This document shows positions 1 through 9,085 of a stretch of 10,093 bases of DNA, one piece after another. Source of the stretch: Equivita sp045641605 (GTDB taxonomy: Bacteria > Actinomycetota > Coriobacteriia > Coriobacteriales > Eggerthellaceae). How positions within the stretch are numbered: position 1 is the stretch's first letter; the number at the start of each line of letters is the position of its first letter. Position numbers and translations under genes: made by a program. Under the pieces are notes generated by a model, which was not told the DNA's origin, searched no databases, and saw only the letters and a list, made by a program, of their open reading frames with translations. The DNA lies in contig JAZUHG010000007.1 in assembly GCA_045641605.1 (NCBI GenBank), positions 1 through 10,093 of the forward strand, given 5' to 3'.

Positions 1-1162
1 CGGCCCAGTTATAAAGAGCAAGCTCAGTCGGTTCCCCACTGGCACAATTTGCATCATTACAAAGCCCCATAGCTTTCTTAAGTTGAGCTTCATCACCATA
101 AAAATCGGTTACAGTCATTTTGTTTTGAGTAAGAGTACCAGTTTTGTCCGAACAAATAATTTGAGCACAACCCAAGGTTTCAACAGCCGTAAGCTTTCGA
201 ATAATTGCATTGCGCTTTGACATTTTAGAAACACCAATAGACAAGGTAACAGTCACTACTGCAGGCAAGCCTTCTGGAATTGCAGCAACGGCCAAAGAAA
301 TTGCGATCATGAAAGAAGCAATGACAAGGTCAAAACTAATAGCACCCGCACTAATTAATTGCAAAGCAAACACAATTGCACTAATTATTACAACCACTCA
401 TGTAAGTACAACAGAAAGCTGGGCCATCTTAATTTGAAGCGGAGTCTTTTTTTCTTCAACATCACGCAAGGCACCAGCAATCTTACCCATCTCTGTACTC
501 ATACCAGTAGATGTAACAAGCATCTTACCGCGCCCATAAACAACATTAGTACCCAAGTAAGCCATGTTGTTGCGGTCTGCAAGATCAACATGGCCACCAG
601 AATTCTTTAAATTAAGAGTGTCAACAAGTTTATCTACAGCAAGGCTCTCACCTGTTAAAGACGCCTCTTCGATTTTCAAACAAGCAGCTTCAATAATTCG
701 ACCATCTGCAGGGACGGCATCGCCAGTGTTTAAAACAACAATATCCCCCGGAACAATCTCGCTTGAGAGGATGCTTTGCTCTTTCCCATCTCTTATGACC
801 ACCGAAGTACTGGCCGTCATTTCTTGTAAGGCTTCGATAGATTTTTCTGCCTTACATTCCTGGTAAACACCCAAGAATGCATTGATAATAACAACCGCTA
901 AAATGATAAATACATCAGCGAAGGATTCGCTATTTGCAACGGCTACAATAACAGACACAACCGCCGCACAAAGCAAAATAATTATCATTGGATCTAAAAT
1001 TTGATTAAAAAAACGTAGAGCTAAAGACTTCTTCTTGGGTTTTTCAAATTCGTTTTTACCCGTTGTAGATAGTATTTTTTTTGCTTCGGAAGAACCTAGT
1101 CCATCTTCGCCAGTCTTTAAGACTTTAAAAACTTCTGGTATTTCCATTAAATGAAAGTCCAC
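1..1162 (-). CDS. P-type (P2A-like) cation-transporting ATPase, N-terminal part; cut by window edge
   Basis: Membrane pump that couples ATP hydrolysis to cation export; the family is the Ca2+/Mn2+-type P2 ATPases, but the ion cannot be fixed from this fragment. About 387 residues are present of a protein usually near 850-900. In order: a cation-ATPase N-terminal segment, a membrane pair near residues 55-100, the actuator motif TGES (170-173), a membrane segment with PEGLP (296-300), the phosphorylation motif DKTGT (Asp339), and the nucleotide-domain motif GEPTELAL (376-383) just before the edge. The frame contains one TGA, at 398-400 (residue 255), at the start of a membrane helix; reading continues in register straight to PEGLP and DKTGT, so it is read as Trp. 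A normal TGG Trp occurs at 5-7. The start is GTG at 1162, overlapping the TAG of the upstream ABC gene by one base (TAGTG), which suggests translational coupling. Family assignment is certain; the substrate is not. Confidence 0.93.
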
Positions 1163-2979
1163 TATGACTCGCCAAACTGATTCTTATACATAGTTGTGTA
1201 AAGACCATTCTTCTTGATAAGTTCATCATGGTTGCCTTGCTCTCGGATTTTTCCATCTTTCATTACCAAAATAATATCAGCATTTTTAATGGTTGATAAC
1301 CTGTGGGCAATAATGAATACAGTCTTGCCTTTCATTAATCTATCAATAGCAACCTTTAGCTTGTCCTCGGTCTCAACGTCAATGGAGCTTGTTGCTTCAT
1401 CCAAAATCAAGAATGTTCTGTCAGCCAAAATAGCACGAGCAATACAAATAAGTTGAAGCTGACCAGCACTGAGGTTCTCTGTGGATTCATTAATTACAAA
1501 GTTATATTTACCAGGGAGCTTTTCAATAAATTTATCGGCACCAGCAACCTTCGCCGCTTTCTTAACATCGGCAAGCTTTACACTCTTCTTGCCAAATGCA
1601 ATGTTGTCAAAAATTGAACCTTCAAAAAGCCAAATGTCTTGCATAACAATACCAATATTCTCACGAATGTGCTCACGGACGATGTATCTAATATCGATGC
1701 CGTCAATTGTTATTCGGCCTTTATCAACCTCGTAGAACCTCATTAATAACTTCATAATGGTTGTCTTACCAGTACCAGTTGGGCCAATAATCGCAACCTT
1801 TTTACCATAAGGAATATCAACGCTAAAGTCATCAAGGATCTTTTTACCTTCAACATAGCCAAACTCAACATTTTCAAAAACAACATGGTTGAGATCTTTC
1901 TTATTAGTTATAGCATGCATACCTTTTTCGAGCATTAGCTTTTCTGCCTTTAACTTCGCGTCTTCGTCATGAGCACTAACCTCTTCTTCGTCTAAGAAAG
2001 TAAAGATTCGGTTCGAAGCCGCAGCAATTTGTTGTGCCATATTCATAACTTGGCTAAGCTGTGATAGAGGCTTACTAAATGTGTTGACATATTGAATGAA
2101 TGCCTGAATATCACCGATGGTAAATAGTCCTTCGACCGTCAGCATACCGCCAATAACGACAACCATTGCATAGCCCAAAAGACTAGTTGTTTGAATTACT
2201 GGGAAAATCAATCGCGAAATAAAAGTTGATTTGTAACCTGCCCTATACAATCTATCATTATAATAATTAAATTCCTTCAAGGCCTTTCCGCCAGCAGAGA
2301 AAGCCTTTAAAACTTCGTGCCCGGAATAGGCATCTTCAACAACGCCATTTACAATACCTAAAATTTCTTGTTGCGCATTAAAATATTTCTGTGAAATTTT
2401 AACAATAATTAATATTGCAATGCCAGAGACTGGAATAATGACACAAATTACAGAAGCAAGCACAGAATTGATACTAAACATAACAGCAGCAATTCCAACA
2501 AGTGTCATTAAGGCAGTTACAGTACTTGTAATTACATTAGAGAGATTCTGCCCAATAAGATCGACATCGTTTGTAAATCTAGATAAAATGTCTCCAATTT
2601 TATTATTCTCGAAATACGAAAAAGAAAGCTTGTTAACCTTATATGAAAGTTTTTCTCTTAAGCTATATGAAATTCTTTGCGAATAGATAACACCAAGTTG
2701 TTGAGTACCATAAGTAAATAGCGCCGAAGCCAAATAAATCACAAGGGCAATTAACAAAGTTATCGATAGCTCGTCGTAATTTAAGAAACCACCCTCGTTT
2801 GTAAAGCACTCAACAATCAAATTTGTTGCAACACCCAAATACTTTGGACCAAAAATAGCAAACACAGTAGATGCCGCCGCACAAAGAATAGTCCAAAAAA
2901 GCAAGTGCCAATTCTCTAGCAACAACCTATTTAAATCTCTAAAGATATGTCTCTTTACTATTTTAGGACTGTGCTCCAT
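1162..2979 (-). CDS. ABC exporter half-transporter B (TMD-NBD), catalytically competent partner
   Basis: 605-residue type IV (B-type, MdlB/MsbA-like) ABC exporter half, expected to sit in the cytoplasmic membrane and pair with the product of the adjacent upstream gene. The membrane domain covers about residues 20-325, with hydrophobic segments near 25-47, 72-92, 150-195 and 258-295. The NBD follows, with Walker A GPTGTGKTT (399-407), Q-loop Gln447, a variant signature LSAGQ (503-507) instead of LSGGQ, Walker B ending LILD with catalytic Glu528, and switch His559. The ATG at 2979 lies 2 bases after the stop of the preceding ABC gene and is preceded by a strong ribosome binding site inside that gene's end. 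It ends in TAG. No internal TGA; its Trp codons (residues 24, 29, 450) are TGG. The substrate (drug, lipid or peptide) cannot be told from sequence. Confidence 0.95.
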   Translation of the reverse strand: MEHSPKIVKRHIFRDLNRLLLENWHLLFWTILCAAASTVFAIFGPKYLGVATNLIVECFTNEGGFLNYDELSITLLIALVIYLASALFTYGTQQLGVIYSQRISYSLREKLSYKVNKLSFSYFENNKIGDILSRFTNDVDLIGQNLSNVITSTVTALMTLVGIAAVMFSINSVLASVICVIIPVSGIAILIIVKISQKYFNAQQEILGIVNGVVEDAYSGHEVLKAFSAGGKALKEFNYYNDRLYRAGYKSTFISRLIFPVIQTTSLLGYAMVVVIGGMLTVEGLFTIGDIQAFIQYVNTFSKPLSQLSQVMNMAQQIAAASNRIFTFLDEEEVSAHDEDAKLKAEKLMLEKGMHAITNKKDLNHVVFENVEFGYVEGKKILDDFSVDIPYGKKVAIIGPTGTGKTTIMKLLMRFYEVDKGRITIDGIDIRYIVREHIRENIGIVMQDIWLFEGSIFDNIAFGKKSVKLADVKKAAKVAGADKFIEKLPGKYNFVINESTENLSAGQLQLICIARAILADRTFLILDEATSSIDVETEDKLKVAIDRLMKGKTVFIIAHRLSTIKNADIILVMKDGKIREQGNHDELIKKNGLYTTMYKNQFGES

Positions 2980-2981
2980 AG

Positions 2982-5180
2982 CTAAATCACCTCCTCAATA
3001 GTTGGTGACTTAGCTTTTTCGAAGGCCATCCTGTACTTCTTGCACTTCTTTATTAATTGCTTATGAGTTCCAGTGGCACATACTTTTCCTTCGTCGATAA
3101 ATATAATGTTGTCGTAATTTACAACAGAACTTAACCTTTGAGTAACTACAAGAATGGTTGTATCGGTAAATATTTTCTGTAGGCCTTCATTAATCATTTT
3201 CTCGGTTGTTGCGTCCAATGCAGAAAAAGGGTCATCCAAAAGCAAGATTGGCAAGCCTTCGCTAATAGCACGAGCAATAGTTAAACGTTGCTTTTGTCCA
3301 CCAGACAAGTTCAAAGCGCCCTGCACAACTTCATAGTTCATACCTTCTTTGTGGGAATCCATAAAAGAACCAAGATTAGTAAAACGAAGACACTTCTCTA
3401 TGTGCTTTGGATCTGATACATTAGGATTTAGCGCTACATTTTCTGCGAGGCTCCCTTGGAACAAAATAACTTTTTGCGGAACATAACTAATTTTTTCACG
3501 AATATCCTCTTCGCTAAAATCTTTTACATTTACGCCTTCTATGCTTACCTCACCAGAACTCACATCATAAAAACGCTGGATTAGCTTAAGCAATGTTGAC
3601 TTTCCGCTACCTGTTGGCCCAACAATAGCGTTGACGGTATTCTTCTTGATATCAAAATTAAGCTTATCGAAAATCTTCTTCTTGCTTCCATCATAACTAA
3701 AGCTAACATTTTTAAACTTAATATATTCATCGTCGTTTGCGCTACTATTAGAAGCGCTATTAGTTTTCTTGAAGTTGTCAATCTTTAATTTATGCTTCAA
3801 GACCTCCTCAATCCTACCTACCGATACATCTGCACGAGGCAGCATCACAAAGCCTGCAGCAATAGATAAGAAAGCAAATATCGTCTCTGTCGAATAGGTA
3901 ATAAAAGCAATGAGCTGCCCAATATCTAAGTTTCCAGCTTGGAGCTCAAAACTTCCAGCCCATAAAATACTAATAGATACAGAATTTATGACCAGCATCA
4001 AAAGGGGCATTGCCAAAACAAGAATAGACATAGCAAAAATCGATATTTTGTAAAGCTCCTTATTTGTTTTTGTAAACCTGTCTTCTTGGAATTGCTCATT
4101 ATTTAAAGCCCTCACAATCGAGACACCAGAGATCGATTCTCTTGCAACTGAATTAATTTTATCTACAAATTTTTGAATGATTTTGTATTGCGGCATAACA
4201 ATAGAAACCAAAATGCCTGCCATTGTCAATACAAAAATAATGGCAATAACAATAATTCATACTAACGAGGGTGCAGTAATTATCGACATTACAAAACCTA
4301 TTAAAAGCATTACTGGAGCTATTAACATGTTTCTAATTACAAAAACGCTTGTGTTTTGAACGATTTGCAAATCATTAGTCGCTCTGGTAATTAGTGATGC
4401 TCGAGAGAATTTATCCATATCATGATTTGAGAAAGACAGAACTTTCTCAAATTGTTTACGCCTCAAATCTTTTGAAATTGTAAATGATATTCGCGATGCA
4501 AGATAAGTACCAATAATTGTAACAACAAGATAAATAAAAACAACTATTAACATAAAAATAGCAACAATGTTAATAAAGGCCTTTTTATAATCGTCCGTGC
4601 TTATACCTAAAAATGAATTTTCTACAACCTTTTGCTCTATTGCCTTATCGTACATATCCTCATAGGAATTGTTCCTTTTATAATCTTCAAGTTTAGTCTG
4701 GATCTCTTTTATTAAAGAAGGTGAAATACTAGATTCTTCAGGAATCCCGAGCTTAGTATCAATTATATGATAACAGTTTGGTTCATCAGCGGTAAAGGCA
4801 AACAAAGGAATGCAAATATTCTCTAGATCCACAATGTGAAGTAAACCATGAAGATTTATCTCATAATACATTCTTTCTTTATCGTCTTGATATATAGGAG
4901 TGTCAGAATAAACAACGTTGTATGAATTTTGATAAAGAGCTTTTTCAGCTGGGTCACTAAGAACTCTTGCCCCGGCTCTATAGGCATATGCATCAAGCCT
5001 AAGTGGAACAGCATAAATAATTCCATTACGCTCGACACCATAATCAATCACAAAAGAACTAATGAACGGAGTGGCGAAGGTACAGAGAGACTCCACTAAC
5101 AATAACATGATTGTGAAAGTAATTAATAACTTTTGTTTGAATATGTATTTAAAGACCTTCACAACTCTACTTTCGATCAA
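2982..5180 (-). CDS. ABC exporter half-transporter A with large extracytoplasmic insert and degenerate NBD (contains one TGA=Trp)
   Basis: ABC exporter half of 732 residues when the TGA at 4257-4259 (residue 308) is read as Trp; under the standard code it would split into 307- and 415-residue pieces. The TGA lies in a membrane helix between SLV and IIVIAII, and the frame is unbroken on both sides. TM1 is about 18-40, then an unusual polar region (about 45-200) between TM1 and TM2, TM2 about 202-225, then the remaining helices up to about 447. NBD: Walker A GPTGSGKST (521-529), canonical signature LSGGQ (625-629), Walker B LLLDD with Asp650 where the catalytic Glu is expected, and Gln681 where the switch His is expected. 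It is therefore the degenerate partner of half B. The start shown is TTG at 5180, overlapping kup by 14 bases; GTG at 5162, four bases after the kup stop (giving MKVFKYIFKQ), is equally plausible. It ends in TAG. Confidence 0.9.
2986..2996 (-). promoter_or_regulatory. Strong Shine-Dalgarno site of ABC half B
   Basis: On the minus strand this reads GAGGAGGTGAT, a near-complete complement of a canonical 16S rRNA 3' end. It lies within the last codons of ABC half A, and the GGAGG core is 10 bases upstream of the ATG at 2979. It fixes the start of half B and shows that the organism uses conventional SD-led initiation. Confidence 0.8.
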
Positions 5181-7197
5181 GCGGTTTATCTACAGGCTTA
5201 GCCTCTATAAATAATGGAACATGCTCAATCAAAAGAGAAGAGTTCTCTAAGCCAAATCAACGTTCTGGAGACCCAGCATAAGCTCTAATTCTGTACTTCC
5301 AAGAAACTGCGAATTTATCCAAGTCAGAAAGGTCACTTTCTGGGATAAGCGTTTTTCTAATCATGCAATATTTAACGCTACCAATATTAACTGGACCAAG
5401 CTTCTTTAAAGTTTTCTTTTGCTCTTCAGAATAAATAGTATGTGTTGCAACTTGAAGAGGAAGCTCTCCAGAAATTAATAGATCATTAAAAATTTGAGTC
5501 ATAAAGACATTCAGCCTTTGATCTTCTTTATAACCAAGACGAATAGTAATCCTAAAAACAGAGTCTGTTCCGAAGTTCTCAACTGAATAATTTCCTCCAA
5601 AAGGCTTTGTTGTTACATGAAAATGAACAAACCAGTATGCTTTTGCCCTTTTTGGTTGCTTGTCCAAAATTGAATATAAAATGTCTCGCTCAATATAATC
5701 TTTGTTTTTAGAATGGGTTAAGAAGACGAGGTTGTCAGCTGTGATAGGAATAGCATCATCATTTTTTAGAGTAATAAGCTTATCTGTATAGTCACTAAGC
5801 TTCAATCTTTTACTTTGTCTGCGCTCGACCTTGGTTCCTCTCTCCCAAGAGACCATAACAACCAAAATAAGAACAGCAATAATTATCGCAACATAACCTC
5901 CGTGCAAGAATTTCCCTGCACATGAGATGAAAAATACAGTCTCAATTGCTCCGAAGACAAGAGCGAAAAGCAAGGCCAAAATGCGCTTTCGCTTCTCGAC
6001 AAATAGATAAGCGGTAAGCAAAATCGTAACCATCAACAGCGTGATGGTAATAGCAAGTCCATAAGCCGCTTCCATATTCGCTGAAGTTTGGAAGAATAAA
6101 ACAATAACTGTACATCCTGCTCAAATTAAATTATTAACAAGAGGAATGTAGATTTGACCCTTTGTTTCTGCAGGGTAAAAAGTCTTCATATGAGGCAAAA
6201 GGTCTAACCTAATTGCTTCAGAAACAATGCTGAAAGAACCTGTAATCAAAGCTTGCGATGCAATTACAGCAGCCATCGCACCAAGAACAATTCCAATAAT
6301 CCTAAGCTCTGGGAAAAGCATCAAATAGAATGGGTTTAAATCATTAACGTTTGCCAAAGCAGCATTTCCTGCATTCTTGATAATCCAAGCGCCTTGACCA
6401 AGATAATTTAGGATCAAAGCAAGCTTTACAAATGGCCAACTAATATAAATGCTTTTCTTTCCAACATGTCCCATGTCACTATAAAGGGCTTCGGCACCTG
6501 TTGTAGCCAAAAAGACACTACCCAAAATCATAATTCCAACTTTATTGTTTGGACTAAACAAAACCTCAACAGCATAAATTGGGTTAATCGCACGAATTAC
6601 ATCAACGTCCCCTGCAATTTGGATAATTCCAGCAAGCGCCAAAAATATAAACCAAATTGTCATAAATGGTCCAAATGTTCTGCCAATAATGCTTGTACCA
6701 GCACGTTGCATGAAGAACAAAACCGCTAAGGTGGCCACAACTATTAAAATAATGGATGTTTGGCCTTCGCCAAGTATGGAATTTACAACATCAATACTCC
6801 TAAGACCCTCAACCGCAGTTGTGACTGTAACTGCTGGGGTTAAAACACTGTCGGCTAGAAGCGCTGCACCTCCAACCATAGCTGGAACAATTAACCACCT
6901 TGCACATTTCTTGACCAAACTATAAAGCGCGAAGATCCCGCCTTCGCCGTGATTGTCTGCCTTCATCGCGATTAGCACGTGCTTTACGGTTGTCAGAAGC
7001 GTGATGGTTCAAATGACCAGTGACAAAGAGCCGATGATGAGATCTTCGTCAACATGCATAATTCCACCATTGCCAGCGATGATAGACTTCATTACATACA
7101 TTGGTGAAGTAGCAATATCGCCATAGACAATACCTATAGCAATAAGTATCATTCCTGCAGAAAACTTAGCCTTATGTTGAGTAAATATCTTTGCCAT
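5167..7197 (-). CDS. kup: Kup/HAK/KT-family potassium uptake permease (contains three TGA=Trp codons)
   Basis: Potassium uptake permease of the Kup family, 676 residues when three TGA codons are read as Trp: 7009-7011 (residue 63), 6121-6123 (359) and 5257-5259 (647). The order of motifs is complete: the N-terminal family signature GIVYGDIATSPMYV, then W63-TITLLTTVKHV, DNHGEGG (81-87), many membrane helices, GQIYIPLVNNLI-W359-AGC, MEAAYGLAIT from 375, the last helices to about 450, a C-terminal cytoplasmic domain, and W647-FGLENSS with VPLFI near the end. These Trp placements agree with the family as I remember it. The true stop is TAG at 5167-5169, not the TGA at 5257. The ATG at 7197 is chosen because an in-frame start at 7239 lies inside the tRNA. 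It has only a weak SD (AAG) and starts 9 bases after the tRNA CCA. First gene of the transport operon. Confidence 0.95.
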
Positions 7198-7206
7198 ATT
7201 CTTAAA

Positions 7207-7283
7207 TGGTCGGGACGACTGGATTTGAACCAGCGACATCTGCGTCCCGAACGCAGCGCTCTACCAAACTGAGCCACGTCCCG
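7207..7283 (-). tRNA. tRNA-Pro (anticodon CGG), CCA encoded
   Basis: Full cloverleaf on the minus strand: acceptor CGGGACG (7277-7283) pairs with CGTCCCG (7211-7217), followed by discriminator A and an encoded CCA (7207-7209). The D arm contains GGCTCAGTTTGGTAGAGC. The anticodon stem CTGCG/CGCAG encloses the loop TTCGGGA, so the anticodon is CGG, reading CCG. The T arm carries GGTTCAAATCC. It lies 6 bases after the long palindrome and 9 bases before kup, so it may be co-transcribed with both neighbours. Confidence 0.95.
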
Positions 7284-7288
7284 ACTTA

Positions 7289-7360
7289 GGGGACGGAGGT
7301 GCCTTTTAGCTGGTGTTTTAACTAACTTTAAAATACCAGCTAAATGACACCTCCGTCCCC
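7289..7360. repeat. 72-base near-perfect palindrome (REP/MITE-like hairpin) between tsf and tRNA-Pro
   Basis: The outer arms GGGGACGGAGGTG (7289-7301) and CACCTCCGTCCCC (7348-7360) are perfect 13-base complements. After a small 3-by-3 internal loop, TTTAGCTGGT (7305-7314) pairs with ACCAGCTAAA (7335-7344), and A/T pairs extend the stem toward a loop of about six bases near 7322-7327. The element starts 7 bases after the tsf stop and ends 5 bases before the tRNA. There is no T tract after it on the minus strand (TAAGT follows), so it is not a textbook intrinsic terminator. A GGGGACGG end is reminiscent of REP-like palindromes in other bacteria (inference). It could also act in RNA processing or mRNA 3' end protection. 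Confidence 0.85.
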
Positions 7361-7367
7361 GTTGTCT

Positions 7368-8228
7368 CTATTCACCTAGTTGAAAACGTACAAAACCTTT
7401 AATTGCTATTGTGCCACCAAGGCCTTTAGCAACTTCGTCAACATATTTTTGAACAGTTGTATCTGAATTTTTCCAGAATACCTGCTCTGTAAGACATTGT
7501 TCTTTATAAAATTTATTTAAACGACCCATTGCAATTTGCTCTTGAATGTTTTCTGGCTTGCCAGATTCAGCAGCTTGAGCTTTGTAAATGTCCATCTCAT
7601 GGTCAATGACATCTTTAGGAACATCATCACGAGTAGCAGAAATTGGGTTCATGGCAGCAACTTGCATAGCAACGTCATCGGTGCATTCAACATATTCTTT
7701 GCTCTTCGTGTCAACACCATCAACGTCAAATTGAACCAAAACACCAATCTTTCCACCAGTGTGGATGTAAGATGTAACAGCGCCAGCTTCAACAATTTGA
7801 AAGCGAGCAATTTGAGTGTTTTCGCCCATAACATGAATAGCGTCAGTAAGGATGTCCTCAACTGTCTCATCGCCATCCTTACATGCCTTTAGTGCATCAA
7901 CATCAGCAGGCTTGTTGTCTAGCGCAGCCTTTGTAATGCGAGTTGCATAGTTTTGGAACTTTTCGTTCATAGCAACGAAGTCTGTCTCGCAGTTAAGTTC
8001 CAATACGCAGCCAGTTTTTCCGTCTTCGGAAACAAGAGCCATTACTGTACCCTCGTTTGTTGAACGGCCAGCCTTTTTCTCTACAGCTGCTAAACCCTTT
8101 GTACGAAGGACATCAACAGCTTTATCGAAGTCTCCGCCTGCCTCACTAAGTGCGTTTTTGCACTCCATCATGCCAGCACCAGTGGCCTCACGAAGATCTT
8201 TAACCATACTTGCAGTAATCTCAGCCAT
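7368..8228 (-). CDS. tsf: Translation elongation factor Ts
   Basis: Cytoplasmic guanine-nucleotide exchange factor that regenerates EF-Tu-GTP from EF-Tu-GDP. 286 residues, a normal bacterial length. The N-terminal UBA-like domain (about 4-40) has the hallmark TGAGMMECKNALSEAGGD, followed by AVDVLRTKG and the conserved ETDFVAMNEKF (81-91), which contacts EF-Tu; the core continues to the C-terminal FVRFQLGE. The start ATG overlaps the rpsB stop by one base (TAATG), with GGAGG at 8236-8240 seven bases upstream inside the end of rpsB, so the two genes are translationally coupled. It ends in TAG at 7368-7370. No internal TGA; its one Trp (in VFWKNSD) is TGG. Residue pattern resembles Coriobacteriia EF-Ts (my recognition, not a search). 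Confidence 0.98.
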   Translation of the reverse strand: MAEITASMVKDLREATGAGMMECKNALSEAGGDFDKAVDVLRTKGLAAVEKKAGRSTNEGTVMALVSEDGKTGCVLELNCETDFVAMNEKFQNYATRITKAALDNKPADVDALKACKDGDETVEDILTDAIHVMGENTQIARFQIVEAGAVTSYIHTGGKIGVLVQFDVDGVDTKSKEYVECTDDVAMQVAAMNPISATRDDVPKDVIDHEMDIYKAQAAESGKPENIQEQIAMGRLNKFYKEQCLTEQVFWKNSDTTVQKYVDEVAKGLGGTIAIKGFVRFQLGE

Positions 8229-9058
8229 TATTTTTCCTCCTTTGCGCCTTCTGCGCTTTCTTCTTTAGGTTCAGCTAAAACTTCATCGATAGTTTTAGCT
8301 TCCGCTTCGACAAGTTTCTTTGCAGCTTCTTTTTCTTCTGCTTTTTTTGCTTCAGCAGCTTGTTTGTCGGCACCAGCGGCACCAGTACCAGCCAAAACAG
8401 CCTCAGCAACAAATTCAACAACTAGCTCAACAGAACGAATTGCGTCATCGTTAATTGGAATACCATAGTCAATTACGTCAGGGTCGCTGTTTGTGTCAAT
8501 AGTTCCAACAATTGGAATACCAAGCTTAACAGCTTCACGAACAGCAATCTCTTCCCTAGTTGAATCAACGACAAAAACAGCATCAGGCTTCTTCTTCATA
8601 TTCCTAATACCGTTTAAGTTTGTCTGGAGCTTAGACATTTCCTTACGAAGAAGAATTTGTTCCTTCTTTGTAAGAGTAGCCATAGTGCCATCCTCTTCCA
8701 TGCCTTCGAGGCGCTCCATCTCGTTTACGCTCTTACGAATTGTGTCGAAGTTTGTAAGCATTCCGCCCAACCAACGTGCATTTACGTAAGGCATTCCGCA
8801 TCGACCAGCATGCTCTACAACTGCATCTTGAGCTTGCTTTTTTGTTCCAACAAAAAGAACAGTTCCGCCTTTAGCGACTGTCTCTTGAATGAAACTAAAA
8901 GCATCATCCATTGCATAAAGAGTCTTTTTTAGATCGATGATGTGAATATCCCCACGTTTACGTAAGATGTAAGATTCCATTTTGGGATTCCACTTTTTGG
9001 ATTGGTGTCCGTAATGTCCACCTGCTTCTAGAAGCGAAGCAATACTAACTTTTTCCAT
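8228..9058 (-). CDS. rpsB: 30S ribosomal protein S2
   Basis: Small-subunit ribosomal protein, 276 residues. Family landmarks: SIASLLEAGGHYGHQSKKW near the N-terminus, GDIHIIDLKKTL (36-47), TVLFVGTKKQAQDAV (66-80), NARWLGGMLTNF (93-104), PDAVFVVDSTRE (158-169) and GIPIVGTIDTNSDPD (180-194). A charged Ala/Glu/Lys tail from about 229 to 276 extends beyond the conserved core. The ATG at 9058 is chosen because AAGGAG (9065-9070) lies six bases upstream and the family N-terminus begins there; an in-frame start at 9133 would add 25 unrelated residues encoded by the leader. The stop is TAA, the only TAA stop in the window. Both Trp codons are TGG. First gene of the rpsB-tsf pair, driven by the promoter near 9190-9220. 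Confidence 0.98.
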   Translation of the reverse strand: MEKVSIASLLEAGGHYGHQSKKWNPKMESYILRKRGDIHIIDLKKTLYAMDDAFSFIQETVAKGGTVLFVGTKKQAQDAVVEHAGRCGMPYVNARWLGGMLTNFDTIRKSVNEMERLEGMEEDGTMATLTKKEQILLRKEMSKLQTNLNGIRNMKKKPDAVFVVDSTREEIAVREAVKLGIPIVGTIDTNSDPDVIDYGIPINDDAIRSVELVVEFVAEAVLAGTGAAGADKQAAEAKKAEEKEAAKKLVEAEAKTIDEVLAEPKEESAEGAKEEK

Positions 9059-9085
9059 GTTAATCTCCTTATTCGTTACTCTTCG

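Noticed and set aside
5257..7011. TGA as glycine (as in Gracilibacteria/SR1)
   Set aside because: The kup contexts favour an aromatic residue (Trp before TITLLTTVKHV and before FGLENSS), and S2/EF-Ts do not look like those candidate phyla. A genome-wide test would settle it.
2982..7197. kup and ABC half A as pseudogenes or sequencing-error casualties
   Set aside because: All interruptions are TGA, none is a frameshift or TAA/TAG, both genes keep every family motif, and the same pattern is present in two other genes in the window.
7198..7239. A longer kup start at 7239
   Set aside because: It would begin inside tRNA-Pro, and the extra 14 residues are the translated tRNA; MAKIFTQHK at 7197 is the natural N-terminus.
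7289..7360. The palindrome as an ordinary Rho-independent terminator for tsf
   Set aside because: On the minus strand it is followed by TAAGT and then the tRNA, with no T run; the stem is also far longer than typical terminators.
7536..7892. 118-residue open frame on the plus strand opposite tsf
   Set aside because: It is antisense to a fully conserved EF-Ts, has no family pattern that I recognise, and its length is explained by the codon pattern of tsf.
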